A stretch of DNA of 64,000 nucleotides from Hydractinia symbiolongicarpus (lineage: Eukaryota > Cnidaria > Hydrozoa > Anthoathecata > Hydractiniidae). The translations under genes were made by a program, and so were the position numbers. Under the pieces are notes generated by a model, which was not told where the DNA came from, searched no databases, and saw only the letters and a list, made by a program, of their open reading frames with translations. Positions 49,291 to 63,392 of this stretch are shown here, in pieces (the stretch's first letter is position 1; the number at the start of each line of letters is the position of its first letter). The stretch covers positions 2,420,001-2,484,000 of the forward strand of contig NC_079876.1 of the NCBI RefSeq assembly GCF_029227915.1, written 5' to 3'.

Positions 49291-52279
49291 CATGAGACTT
49301 GTAGTTTTCAAAAATGTTTTCATTTTTCATGAGACGCTGAATAAAAGAAGTTTAATCGCCGGCAAACGAAAACCTGCGATTTCCCGTAAATCCCGGACTC
49401 GACCCGTATGGTAAAGAAAGTACCCGGGATGTAAACTCATTTCCCGAACGATTTCTTAAAATATTTTTTCACCACTAAAACGCATGAGACTTGTAGTTTT
49501 CAAAAATGTTTTCATTTTTGATGAGACGCTGAATAAAAGAAGTTTAATCGCCGGCAAACGAAAACCTGCAATTTCCCGTAAATCCCGGACTCGGCCCGTA
49601 TAGTAAAGAAAGTACACGGGATGTAAACTCATTTCCCGAACGACTTCTTAAAATATTTTTTCACCACTAAAACGCATGAGACTTGTAGTTTTCAAAAATG
49701 TTTTCATTTTTGATGAGACGCTGAATAAAAGAAGTTTAATCTCACTCAAACGAAAATCCGCGATTTCCCGTAAATCCCGGACTCGGCCCGTATAGTCCAA
49801 AGTATACAAAGAAAGTACCCAGGGAGTAAACTCATTTTCCGAACGATTTTTTAAGTTATTTTTTCACCACTAAAACGCATGAGACTTGTAGTTTTCAAAA
49901 ATGTTTTCATATTTGATGAGACGCTTAATGAAAGAGGTTTAATCGCCGGCAAACGAAATCCCGCGATTTCCCGTAAATCCCGGGCTTGGCCCGTATAGTC
50001 GAATGTATACAAAGAAAGTACCTAGGGAGTAAACTCATTTCCCGAACGATTTTTTAATTTTTTTTTCACCACTAAAACGCATGAGACTTGTAGTTTTTAA
50101 AAATGTTTTCATTTTTGATGAGACGCTGAATAAAAGAAGTTTAATCGCCGGCAAACGAAAACCTGCGATTTCCCGTAAATCCCGGACTCGGCCCGTATTG
50201 TCAAAAGTATACAAAGAAAGTACCCAGGGAGTAAACTCGTTTCGCGAACGATTTTTTAAATTATTTTTTCACCACTCAAACGCATGGACTTGTAGTTTTA
50301 AAAAATGTTTTCATTTTTGATGAGACGCTGAATAAAAGAAGTTTAATCGTCGGCAAACGAAAACCTGCGATTTCCCGTAAATCCCGGACTCGACCCGTAT
50401 AGTAAAGAAAGTACCCGGGATGTAAACTCATTTCCCGAACGATTTCTTAAAATATTTTTTCACCACTAAAACGCATGAGACTTGTAGTTTTCAAAAATGT
50501 TTTCATTTTTGATGAGACGCTGAATAAAAGAAGTTTAATCGCCGGCAAACGAAAACCTGCGATTTCCCGTAAATCCCGGACTCGGCCCGTATAGTAAAGA
50601 AAGTACCCGGGATGTAAACTCATTTCCCGAACGATTTCTTAAAATATTTTTTCACCACTAAAACGCATGAGACTTGAAGTTTTCAAAAATGTTTTCATTT
50701 TTGATGAGACGCTGAATAAAAGAAGTTTAATCGCACTCAAACGAAAATCCGCGATTTCCCGTAAATCCCGGACTCGGCCCGTATAGTCCAAAGTATACAA
50801 AGAAAGTACCCAGGGAGTAAACTCATTTTCCGAACGATTTTTTAAATTATTTTTTCACCACTAAAACGTATGAGACTTGTAGTTTTCAAAAATGTTTTCA
50901 TATTTGATGAGACGCTTAATGAAAGAGGTTTAATCGCCGGCAAACGAAATCCCGCGATTTCCCGTAAATCCCGGGCTTGGCCCGTATAGTCGAATGTATA
51001 CAAAGAAAGTACCTAGGGAGTAAACTCATTTCCCGAACGATTTTTTAATATTTTTTTCACCACTAAAACGCATGAGACTTGTAGTTTTTAAAAATATTTT
51101 CATTTTTGATGAGACGCTGAATAAAAGAAGTTTAATCGCCGGCAAACGAAACCTGCGATTTCCCGTAAATCCTGAACTCGGCCCGTATAGTCCAAAGTAT
51201 ACAAAGAAAGGACCCAGGGAGTAAACTCATTTTCCGAACGATTTTTTAAATTATTTTTTCACCACTAAAACGCATGAGTCTTGTAGTTTTAAAAAATGTT
51301 TTCATATTTGATAAGACGCTTAATGAAAGAGGTTTAATCGCCGGCAAACGAAATCCCGCGATTTCCCGTAAATCCCGGGCTTGGCCCGTATAGTCCAAAG
51401 TATACAAAGAAAGTACCCAGGGAGTAAACTCATTTTCCGAACGATTTTTTAAGTTATTTTTTCACCACTAAAACGCATGAGACTTGTAGTTTTCAAAAAT
51501 GTTTTCATATTTGATGAGACGCTTAATGAAAGAGGTTTAATCGCCGGCAAACGAAATCCCGCGATTTCCCGTAAATCCCGGACTTGGCCCGTATAGTCGA
51601 ATGTATACAAAGAAAGTACCTAGGGAGTAAACTCATTTCCCGAACGATTTTTTAATTTTTTTTTCACCACTAAAACGCATGAGACTTGTAGTTTTTAAAA
51701 ATGTTTACATTTTTGATGAGACGCTGAATAAAAGAAGTTTAATCGCCGGCAAACGAAAACCTGCGATTTCCCGTAAATCCCGGACTCGGCCCGTATTGTC
51801 AAAAGTATACAAAGAAAGTACCCAGGGAGTAAACTCGTTTCCCGAACGATCTTTTAAATTATTTTTTCACCACTCAAACGCATGGACTTGTAGTTTTCAA
51901 AAATGTTTTCATTTTTCATGAGACGCTGAATAAAAGAAGTTTAAACGTCGGCAAACGAAAACCTGCGATTTCCCGTAAATCCCGGACTCGACCCGTATAG
52001 TAAAGAAAGTACCCGGGATGTAAACTCATTTCCCGAACGATTTCTTAAAATATTTTTTCACCACTAAAACGCATGAGACTTGTAGTTTTCAAAAATGTTT
52101 TCATTTTTGATGAGACGCTGAATAAAAGAAGTTTAATCGCACTCAAACGAAAATCCGCGATTTCCCGTAAATCCCGGACTCGGCCCGTATAGTCCAAAGT
52201 ATACAAAGAAAGTACCCAGGGAGTAAACTCATTTTCCGAACGATTTTTTAAATTATTTTTTCAACACTAAAACGCATGA

Positions 52280-53690
52280 GACTTGTAGTTTTCAAAAATG
52301 TTTTCATATTTGATGAGACGCTTAATGAAAGAGGTTTAATCGCCGGCAAACGAAATCCCGCGATTTCTCGTAAATCCCGGGCTTGGCCCGTATAGTCGAA
52401 TGTATACAAAGAAAGTACCTAGGGAGTAAACTCATTTCCCGAACGATTTTTTAATATTTTTTTTCACCACTAAAACGCATGAGACTTGTAGTTTTTAAAA
52501 ATATTTTCATTTTTGATGAGACGCTGAATAAAAGAAGTTTAATCGCCGGCAAACGAAACCTGCGATTTCCCGTAAATCCTGAACTCGGCCCGTATAGTCC
52601 AAAGTATACAAAGAAAGTACCCAGGGAGTAAACTCATTTTCCGAACGATTTTTTAAATTATTTTTTCACCACTAAAACGCATGAGTCTTGTAGTTTTAAA
52701 AAATGTTTTCATATTTGATGAGACGCTTAATGAAAGAGGTTTAATCGCCGGCAAACGAAATCCCGCGATTTCCCGTAAATCCCGGGCTTGGCCCGTATAG
52801 TCCAAAGTATACAAAGAAAGTACCCAGGGAGTAAACTCATTCTCCGAACGATTTTTTAAATTATTTTTTCACCACTAAAACGCATGAGACTTGTAGTTTT
52901 CAAAAATGTTTTCATATTTGATGAGACGCTTAATGAAAGAGGTTTAATCGCCGGCAAACAAAATCCCGCGATTTCCCGTAAATCCCGGGCTTGGCCCGTA
53001 TAGTTGAATGTATACAAAGAAAGTACCTAGGGAGTAAACTCATTTCCCGAACGATTTTTTAATTTTTTTTTTCACCACTAAAACGCATGAGACTTGTAGT
53101 TTTTAAAAATATTTTCATTTTTGATGAGACGCTGAATAAAAGAAGTTTAATCGCCGGCAAACGAAACCTGCGATTTCCCGTAAATCCTGAACTCGGCCCG
53201 TATAGTCCAAAGTATACAAAGAAAGTACCCAGGGAGTAAACTCATTTTCCGAACGATTTTTTAAATTATTTTTTCACCACTAAAACGCATGAGTCTTGTA
53301 GTTTTAAAAAATGTTTTTATATTTGATGAGACGCTTAATGAAAGAGGTTTAATCGCCGGCAAACGAAATCCCGCGATTTCCCGTAAATCCCGGGCTTGGC
53401 CCGTATAGTCCAAAGTATACAAAGAAAGTACCCAGGGAGTAAACTCATTCTCCGAACGATTTTTTAAATTATTTTTTCACCACTAAAACGCATGAGACTT
53501 GTAGTTTTCAAAAATGTTTTCATATTTGATGAGACGCTTAATGAAAGAGGTTTAATCGCCGGCAAACAAAATCCCGCGATTTCCCGTAAATCCCGGGCTT
53601 GGCCCGTATAGTTGAATGTATACAAAGAAAGTACCTAGGGAGTAAACTCATTTCCCGAACGATTTTTTAATTTTTTTTTCACCACTAAAA
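52280..53690 (+). repeat. Tandem copies of a 608-base, three-monomer unit
   Basis: CATTCTCCGAACG occurs near 52838 and 53446. GTATAGTTGAATG occurs near 53001 and 53609. GGCAAACAAAATCCCG occurs in both. AAATCCTGAACTCGG also occurs in both and in related blocks near 41.03, 45.42 and 51.17 kb. The two units look almost identical by eye. Confidence 0.85.
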
Positions 53691-56600
53691 CGCATGAGAC
53701 TTGTAGTTTTTAAAAATGTTGTCATTTTTGATGAGACGCTGAATAAAAGAAGTTTAATCGCCGGCAAACAAAAACCTGCGATTTCCCGTAAATCCCGGAC
53801 TTGGCCCGTATTGTCAAAAGTATACAAAGAAAGTACCCAGGGAGTAAACTCATTTCCCGAACGATTTTTTAAATTATTTTTTCACCACTAAAACGCATGA
53901 GACTTGTAGTTTTCAAAAATGTTTTCATTTTTCATGAGACGCTGAATAAAAGAAGTTTAATCGCCGGCAAACGAAAACCTGCGATTTCCCGTAAATCCCG
54001 TACTCGACCCGTATAGTAAAGAAAGTACCCGGGATGTAAACTCATTTCCCGAACGATTTCTTAAAATATTTTTTCACCACTAAAACGCATGAGACTTGTA
54101 GTTTTCAAAAATGTTTTCATTTTTGATGAAACGCTGAATAAAAGAAGTTTAATCGCCGGCAAACGAAAACCTGCGATTTCCCGTAAATCCCGGACTCGGC
54201 CCGTATAGTGAAGAAAGTACCCGGGATGTAAACTCATTTCCCGAACGATTTCTTAAAATATTTTTTCACCACTAAAACGCATGAGACTTGTAGTTTTCAA
54301 AAATGTTTTCATTTTTGATGAGACGCTGAATAAAAGAAGTTTAATCGCACTCAAACGAAAATCCGCGATTTCCCGTAAATCCCGGACTCGGCCCGTATAG
54401 TCCAAAGTATACAAAGAATGTACCCAGGGAGTAAACTCATTTTCCGAACGATTTTTTAAATTATTTTTTCACCACTAAAACGCATGAGACTTGTAGTTTT
54501 CAAAAATGTTTTCATATTTGATGAGACGCTTAATAAAAGAGGTTTAATCGCCGGCAAACGAAATCCCGCGATTTCCCGTAAATCCCGGGCTTGGCCCGTA
54601 TAGTCGAATGTATACAAAGAAAGTACCTAGGGAGTAAACTCATTTCCCGAACGATTTTTTAATTTTTTTTTTCACCACTAAAACGCATGAGACTTGTAGT
54701 TTTCAAAAATGTTTTCATATTTGATGAGACGCTTAATGAAAGAGGTTTAATCGCCGGCAAACGTAATCCCGCGATTTCCCGTAAATCCCGGGCTTGGCCC
54801 GTATAGTCGAATGTATACAAAGAAAGTACCCAGGGAGTAAACTCATTTTCCGAACGATTTTTTAAATTATTTTTTCACCACTAAAACGCATGAGACTTGT
54901 AGTTTTCAAAAATGTTTTCATATTTGATGAGACGCTTAATGAAAGAGGTTTAATCGCCGGCAAACGAAATCCCGCGATTTCCCGTAAATCCCGGGCTTGG
55001 CCCGTATAGTCGAATGTATACAAAGAAAGTACCTAGGGAGTAAACTCATTTTCCGAACGACTTTTTAAATTATTTTTTCACCACTAAAACGCATGAGACT
55101 TTTAGTTTTCAAAAATGTTTTCATATTTGATGAGACGCCTAATGAAAGAGGTTTAATCGCCGGCAAACGAAATCCCGCGATTTCCCGTAAATCCCGGACT
55201 CGGCCCGTACTGTCAAAAGTATACAAAGAAAGTACCCAGGGAGTAAACTCATTTCCCAAACGATTTTTTAAGTTATTATTTCACCACTAAAGCCCATGAG
55301 ACTTGTAGTTTTCAAAAATGTTTTCATTTTTGATGAGACGCTGAATAAAAAAGGTTTAATCGCCGGCAAACGAAATCCCGCGATTTCCCGTAAATCCCGG
55401 GCTTGGCCCGTATAGTCGAATGTATACAAAGAAAGTACCTAGGGAGTAAACTCATTTTCCGAACGATTTTTTAAATTATTTTTTCACCACTAAAACGCAT
55501 GAGACTTTTAGTTTTCAAAAATGTTTTCATATTTGATGAGACGCCTAATGAAGGAGGTTTAATCGCCGGCAAACGAAATCCCGCGATTTCCCGTAAATCC
55601 CGGGCTTGGCCCGTATAGTCGAATGTATACAAAGAAAGTACCTAGGGAGTAAACTCATTTCCCGATCGATTTTTTAGATTTTTTTTTCACCACTAAAACG
55701 CATGAGACTTGTAGTTTTTAAAAATGTTTTCATTTTTGATGAGACGCTGAATAAAAGAAGTTTAATCGCCGGCAAACGAAAACCTGCGATTTCCTGTAAA
55801 TCCCGGACTCGGCCCGTATTGTCAAAAGTATACAAAGAAAGTACCCAGGGAGTAAACTCATTTTCCAAACGATTTTTTAAGTTATTATTTCACCACTAAA
55901 GCCCATGAGACTTGTAGTTTTTAAAAATGTTTTCATTTTTGATGAGACGCTTAATGAAAGAGGTTTAATCGCCAGCAAACGAAAACCCGCGATTTCTCAT
56001 AAATTCCGGGCTTGGCCCGTATAGTCGAATGTTTACAAAGAAAGTACCCTGTGAGTAAACTCATTTCCAAAACGATTTTTTAAATTATCTTTTCACCACT
56101 AAAACGCATGAGACTTGTAGTTTTCAAAAATGTTTTCATTTTTGATGAGACGCTGAATAAAAAAGGTTTAATCGCCGGCAAAAGAAATCCCGCGATTTCC
56201 CGTAAATCCCGGGCTTGGCCCGTATAGTCGAATGTATACAAAGAAAGTACCTAGGGAGTAAACTCATTTCCCGAACGATTTTTTAATTTTTTTTTCACCA
56301 CTAAAACGCATCAGACTTGTAGTTTTCAAAAATGTTTTCATATTTGATGAGACGCTTAATGAAAGAGGTTTAATCGCCGGCAAACGAAATCTCGCGATTT
56401 CCCGTAAATCCCGGGCTTGGCCCGTATAGTCGAATGTATACAAAGAAAGTACCCAGGGAGTAAACTCATTTTCCGAACGATTTTTTAAATTATTTTTTCA
56501 CCACTAAAACGCATGAGACTTGTAGTTTTCAAAAATGTTTTCATATTTGATGAGACGCTTAATGAAAGAGGTTTAATCGCCGGCAAACGAAATCCCGCGA

Positions 56601-59600
56601 TTTCCCGTAAATCCCGGGCTTGGCCCGTATAGTCGAATGTATACAAAGAAAGTACCTAGGGAGTAAACTCATTTTCCGAACGATTTTTTAAATTATTTTT
56701 TCACCACTAAAACGCATGAGACTTTTAGTTTTCAAAAATGTTTTCATATTTGATAAGACGCCTAATGAAAGAGGTTTAATCGCCGGCAAACGAAATCCCG
56801 CGATTTCCCGTAAATCCCGGGCTTGGCCCGTATAGTCGAATGTATACAAAGAAAGTACCTAGGGAGTAAACTCATTTCCCGATCGATTTTTTAATTTTTT
56901 TTTTCACCACTAAAACGCATGAGACTTGTAGTTTTTAAAAATGTTTTCATTTTTGATGAGACGCTGAATAAAAGAGGTTTAATCGCCGGCAAACGAAAAC
57001 CTGCGATTTCCCGTAAATCCCGTACTCGACCCGTATAGTAAAGAAAGTACCCGGGATGTAAACTCATTTCCCGAACGATTTCTTAAAATATTTTTTCACC
57101 ACTAAAACGCATGAGACTTGTAGTTTTCAAAAATGTTTTCATTTTTGATGAAACGCTGAATAAAAGAAGTTTAATCGCCGGCAAACGAAAACCTGCGATT
57201 TCCCGTAAATCCCGGACTCGGCCCGTATAGTGAAGAAAGTACCCGGGATGTAAACTCATTTCCCGAACGATTTCTTAAAATATTTTTTCACCACTAAAAC
57301 GCATGAGACTTGTAGTTTTCAAAAATGTTTTCATTTTTGATGAGACGCTGAATAAAAGAAGTTTAATCGCACTCAAACGAAAATCCGCGATTTCCCGTAA
57401 ATCCCGGACTCGGCCCGTATAGTCCAAAGTATACAAAGAATGTACCCAGGGAGTAAACTCATTTTCCGAACGATTTTTTAAATTATTTTTTCACCACTAA
57501 AACGCATGAGACTTGTAGTTTTCAAAAATGTTTTAATATTTGATGAGACGCTTAATAAAAGAGGTTTAATCGCCGGCAAACGAAATCCCGCGATTTCCCG
57601 TAAATCCCCGGCTTGGCCCGTATAGTCGAATGTATACAAAGAAAGTACCTAGGGAGTAAACTCATTTCCCGAACGATTTTTTAATTTTTTTTTTCACCAC
57701 TAAAACGCATGAGACTTGTAGTTTTCAAAAATGTTTTCATATTTGATGAGACGCTTAATGAAAGAGGTTTAATCGCCGGCAAACGTAATCCCGCGATTTC
57801 CCGTAAATCCCGGGCTTGGCCCGTATAGTCGAATGTATACAAAGAAAGTACCCAGGGAGTAAACTCATTTTCCGAACGATTTTTTAAATTATTTTTTCAC
57901 CACTAAAACGCATGAGACTTGTAGTTTTCAAAAATGTTTTCATATTTGATGAGACGCTTAATGAAAGAGGTTTAATCGCCGGCAAACGAAATCCCGCGAT
58001 TTCCCGTAAATCCCGGGCTTGGCCCGTATAGTCGAATGTATACAAAGAAAGTACCTAGGGAGTAAACTCATTTTCCGAACGATTTTTTAAATTATTTTTT
58101 CACCACTAAAACGCATGAGACTTTTAGTTTTCAAAAATGTTTTCATATTTGATGAGACGCCTAATGAAGGAGGTTTAATCGCCGGCAAACGAAATCCCGC
58201 GATTTCCCGTAAATCCCGGGCTTGGCCCGTATAGTCGAATGTATACAAAGAAAGTACCTAGGGAGTAAACTCATTTCCCGATCGATTTTTTAATTTTTTT
58301 TTTCACCACTAAAACGCATGAGACTTGTAGTTTTTAAAAATGTTTTCATTTTTGATGAGACGCTGAATAAAAGAAGTTTAATCGCCGGCAAACGAAAACC
58401 TGCGATTTCCTGTAAATCCCGGACTCGGCCCGTATTGTCAAAAGTATACAAAGAAAGTACCCAGGGAGTAAACTCATTTTCCAAACGATTTTTTAAGTTA
58501 TTATTTCACCACTAAAGCCCATGAGACTTGTAGTTTTTAAAAATGTTTTCATTTTTGATGAGACGCTTAATGAAAGAGGTTTAATCGCCAGCAAACGAAA
58601 ACCCGCGATTTCTCATAAATTCCGGGCTTGGCCCGTATAGTCGAATGTTTACAAAGAAAGTACCCTGTGAGTAAACTCATTTCCAAAACGATTTTTTAAA
58701 TTATCTTTTCACCACTAAAACGCATGAGACTTGTAGTTTTCAAAAATGTTTTCATTTTTGATGAGACGCTGAATAAAAAAGGTTTAATCGCCGGCAAAAG
58801 AAATCCCGCGATTTCCCGTAAATCCCGGGCTTGGCCCGTATAGTCGAATGTATACAAAGAAAGTACCTAGGGAGTAAACTCATTTCCCGAACGATTTTTT
58901 AATTTTTTTTTCACCACTAAAACGCATGAGACTTGTAGTTTTCAAAAATGTTTTCATATTTGATGAGACGCTTAATGAAAGAGGTTTAATCACCGGCAAA
59001 CGAAATCTCGCGATTTCCCGTAAATCCCGGGCTTGGCCCGTATAGTCGAATGTATACAAAGAAAGTACCCAGGGAGTAAACTCATTTTCCGAACGATTTT
59101 TTAAATTATTTTTTCACCACTAAAACGCATGAGACTTGTAGTTTTCAAAAATGTTTTCATATTTGATGAGACGCTTAATGAAAGAGGTTTAATCGCCGGC
59201 AAACGAAATCCCGCGATTTCCCGTAAATCCCGGGCTTGGCCCGTATAGTCGAATGTATACAAAGAAAGTACCCAGGGAGTAAACTCATTTTCCGAACGAT
59301 TTTTTAAATTATTTTTTCACCACTAAAACGCATGAGACTTGTAGTTTTCAAAAATGTTTTCATATTTGATGAGACGCTTAATGAAAGAGGTTTAATCGCC
59401 GGCAAACGAAATCCCGCGATTTCCCGTAAATCCCGGGCTTGGCCCGTATAGTCGAATGTATACAAAGAAAGTACCTAGGGAGTAAACTCATTTTCCGAAC
59501 GATTTTTTAAATTATTTTTTCACCACTAAAACGCATGAGACTTTTAGTTTTCAAAAATGTTTTCATATTTGATGAGACGCCTAATGAAGGAGGTTTAATC

Positions 59601-61160
59601 GCCGGCAAACGAAATCCCGCGATTTCCCGTAAATCCCGGGCTTGGCCCGTATAGTCGAATGTATACAAAGAAAGTACCTAGGGAGTAAACTCATTTCCCG
59701 ATCGATTTTTTAATTTTTTTTTTCACCACTAAAACGCATGAGACTTGTAGTTTTTAAAAATGTTTTCATTTTTGATGAGACGCTGAATAAAAGAAGTTTA
59801 ATCGCCGGCAAACGAAAACCTGCGATTTCCTGTAAATCCCGGACTCGGCCCGTATTGTCAAAAGTATACAAAGAAAGTACCCAGGGAGTAAACTCATTTT
59901 CCAAACGATTTTTTAAGTTATTATTTCACCACTAAAGCCCATGAGACTTGTAGTTTTTAAAAATGTTTTCATTTTTGATGAGACGCTTAATGAAAGAGGT
60001 TTAATCGCCAGCAAACGAAAACCCGCGATTTCTCATAAATTCCGGGCTTGGCCCGTATAGTCGAATGTTTACAAAGAAAGTACCCTGTGAGTAAACTCAT
60101 TTCCAAAACGATTTTTTAAATTATCTTTTCACCACTAAAACGCATGAGACTTGTAGTTTTCAAAAATGTTTTCATTTTTGATGAGACGCTGAATAAAAAA
60201 GGTTTAATCGCCGGCAAAAGAAATCCCGCGATTTCCCGTAAATCCCGGGCTTGGCCCGTATAGTCGAATGTATACAAAGAAAGTACCTAGGGAGTAAACT
60301 CATTTCCCGAACGATTTTTTAATTTTTTTTTCACCACTAAAACGCATGAGACTTGTAGTTTTCAAAAATGTTTTCATATTTGATGAGACGCTTAATGAAA
60401 GAGGTTTAATCACCGGCAAACGAAATCTCGCGATTTCCCGTAAATCCCGGGCTTGGCCCGTATAGTCGAATGTATACAAAGAAAGTACCCAGGGAGTAAA
60501 CTCATTTTCCGAACGATTTTTTAAATTATTTTTTCACCACTAAAACGCATGAGACTTGTAGTTTTCAAAAATGTTTTCATATTTGATGAGACGCTTAATG
60601 AAAGAGGTTTAATCGCCGGCAAACGAAATCCCGCGATTTCCCGTAAATCCCGGGCTTGGCCCGTATAGTCGAATGTATACAAAGAAAGTACCTAGGGAGT
60701 AAACTCATTTTCCGAACGATTTTTTAAATTATTTTTTCACCACTAAAACGCATGAGACTTTTAGTTTTCAAAAATGTTTTCATATTTGATAAGACGCCTA
60801 ATGAAAGAGGTTTAATCGCCGGCAAACGAAATCCCGCGATTTCCCGTAAATCCCGGGCTTGGCCCGTATAGTCGAATGTATACAAAGAAAGTACCTAGGG
60901 AGTAAACTCATTTCCCGATCGATTTTTTAATTTTTTTTTTCACCACTAAAACGCATGAGACTTGTAGTTTTTAAAAATGTTTTCATTTTTGATGAGACGC
61001 TGAATAAAAGAAGTTTAATCGCCGGCAAACGAAAACCTGCGATTTCCTGTAAATCCCGGACTCGGCCCGTATTGTCAAAAGTATACAAAGAAAGTACCCA
61101 GGGAGTAAACTCATTTCCCAAACGATTTTTTAAGTTATTATTTCACCACTAAAGCCCATG
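53690..61160 (+). repeat. Large block duplication (about 3.0 kb) with 2.6-, 1.42- and 1.22-kb sub-repeats
   Basis: GTATAGTGAAGAAAG occurs at about 54204 and 57226, offset about 3022. GTAATCCCGCG recurs near 54763 and 57785. Units with CATTTCCCGATCGATTTTT and TTCCTGTAAATCCC recur with open stretches starting at 55702, 58318, 59738 and 60955, offsets 2616, 1420 and 1217. This is the part of the right arm most uniform in monomer class, and probably the most recently amplified. Confidence 0.8.
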
Positions 61161-63349
61161 AGACTTGTAGTTTTTAAAAATGTTTTCATTTTTGATGAGA
61201 CGCTGAATAAAAAAGGTTTAATCGCCGGCAAACGAAATCCCGCGATTTTCCGTAAATCCCGGGCTTGGCCCGTATAGTCGAATGTATACAAAGAAAGTAC
61301 CTAGGGAGTAAACTCATTTTCCGAACGATTTTTTAAATTATTTTTTCACCACTAAAACGCATGAGACTTGTAGTTTTCAAAAATGTTTTCATATTTGATG
61401 AGACGCTTAATGAAAGAGGTTTAATCGCCGGCAAACGAAATCCCGCGATTTCCCGTAAATCCTGGGCTTGGCCCGTATAGTCGAATGTATACAAAGAAAG
61501 TACCTAGGGAGTAAACTCATTTCCCGAACGATTTTTTAATTTTTTTTTCACCACTAAAACGCATGAGACTTGTAGTTTTTAAAAATGTTTTCATTTTTGA
61601 TGAGACGCTGAATAAAAGAAGTTTAATCGCCGGCAAACGAAAACCTGCGATTTCCCGTAAATCCCGGACTCGGCCCGTATTGTCAAAAGTATACAAAGAA
61701 AGTACCCAGGGAGTAAACTCATTTCACGAACGATTTTTTAAATTATTTTTTCACCACTAAAACGCATGAGACTTGTAGTTTTCAAAAATGTTTTCATTTT
61801 TGATGAGACGCTGAATAAAAGAAGTTTAATCGCCGGCAAACGAAAACCTGCGATTTCCCGTAAATCCCTGACTCGGCCCGTATAGTCAAAAGTATACAAA
61901 GAAAGTACCCAGGGAGTAAACTCATTTCCCGAACGATTTTTTAAATTACTTTTTCACCACTAAAACGCATGAGACTTGTAGTTTTTAAAAATGTTTTCAT
62001 TTTTGATGAGACGCTGAATAAAAGAAGTTTAATCGCCGGCAAACGAAACCTGCAATTTCCCGTAAATCCTGGACTCGGCCCGTATAGTCAAAAGTATACA
62101 AAGAAAGTACCCAGGGAGTAAACTCATTTCCCAAACGATTTTTTAAATTATTATTTCACCACTAAAGCCCATGAGACTTGTAGTTTTTAAAAATGTTTTC
62201 ATTTTTGATGAGACGCTTAATGAAAGTGGTTTATTCGCCAGCAAACGAAAATCCGCGATTTCCCGTAAATTCCGGGCTTGGCCCGTATAGTCGAATTTTT
62301 ACAAAGAAAGTACCCTGTGAGTAAACTCATTTCCAAAACGATTTTTTAAATTATCTTTTCACCACTAAAACGCATGAGACTTGTAGTTTTCAAAAATGTT
62401 TTCATTTTTGATGAGACGCTGAATAAAAGAAGTTTAATCGACGGCAAACGAAAACCCGCCATTTCCCGTAAACCCCGGGCTCGACCCGTATTGTCAAAAG
62501 TATACAGAGAAAGTACCCAGGGAGTAAACTCATTTCCCGAACGAATTTTTATATTATTTTTTTACCACTAAACGCATGAGACTTGTAGTTTTCAAAAATA
62601 TTTTCATATTTGATGGGACGCGGAATAAAAGAAGTTTAATCGCCGGCAAACGAAGATCCGCGATTTCCCGTAAATCCCGGACTCGGCCCGTATAGTCAAA
62701 ATTATACAAAGAAAGTACCCAGGGAGTAAACTCATTTCCCGAACGATTTTTTAAATTATTTTTTCACCACTAAAACGCATGAGACTTGTAGTTTTCAAAA
62801 ATGTTTTCATTTTTGATGAGACGCTGAATAAAAGAAGTTTAATCGCCGGCAAACGAAAACCTGCGATTTCCCGTAAATCCCGGACTCGGCCCGTATAGTC
62901 AAAAGTATACAAAGAAAGTACCCAGGGAGTAAACTCATTTCCCGAACGATTTTTTAAATTACTTTTTCACCACTAAAACGCATGAGACTTGTAGTTTTTT
63001 AAAATGTTTTCATTTTTGATGAGACGCTGAATAAAAGAAGTTTAATCGCCGGCAAACGAAACCTGCGATTTCCCGTAAATCCTGGACTCGGCCCGTATAG
63101 TCCAAAGTATACAAAGAAAGTACCCAGGGAGTAAACTCATTTTCCGAACGATTTTTTAAATTATTTTTTCACCACTAAAACGCATGAGTCTTGTAGTTTT
63201 AAAAAATGTTTTCATATTTGATGAGACGCTTAATGAAAGAGGTTTAATCGCCGGCAAACGAAATCCCGCGATTTCCCGTAAATCCTGGGCTTGGCCCATA
63301 TAGTCGAATGTATAAAAAGAAAGTACCTAGGGAGTAAACTCATTTCCCA

Positions 63350-63392
63350 AACGATTTTATAATTTTTTTTATAATTTTTATAATTTTTTTTT
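63350..63392 (+). repeat. Local TATAATTTTT triplication in a satellite tail
   Basis: The usual T-run after CAAACGATTTT is expanded by three TATAATTTTT-like copies (about 63358-63385) before TTTTTCACCACT. This looks like replication slippage and lengthens one monomer by about 25 bases. Confidence 0.85.
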
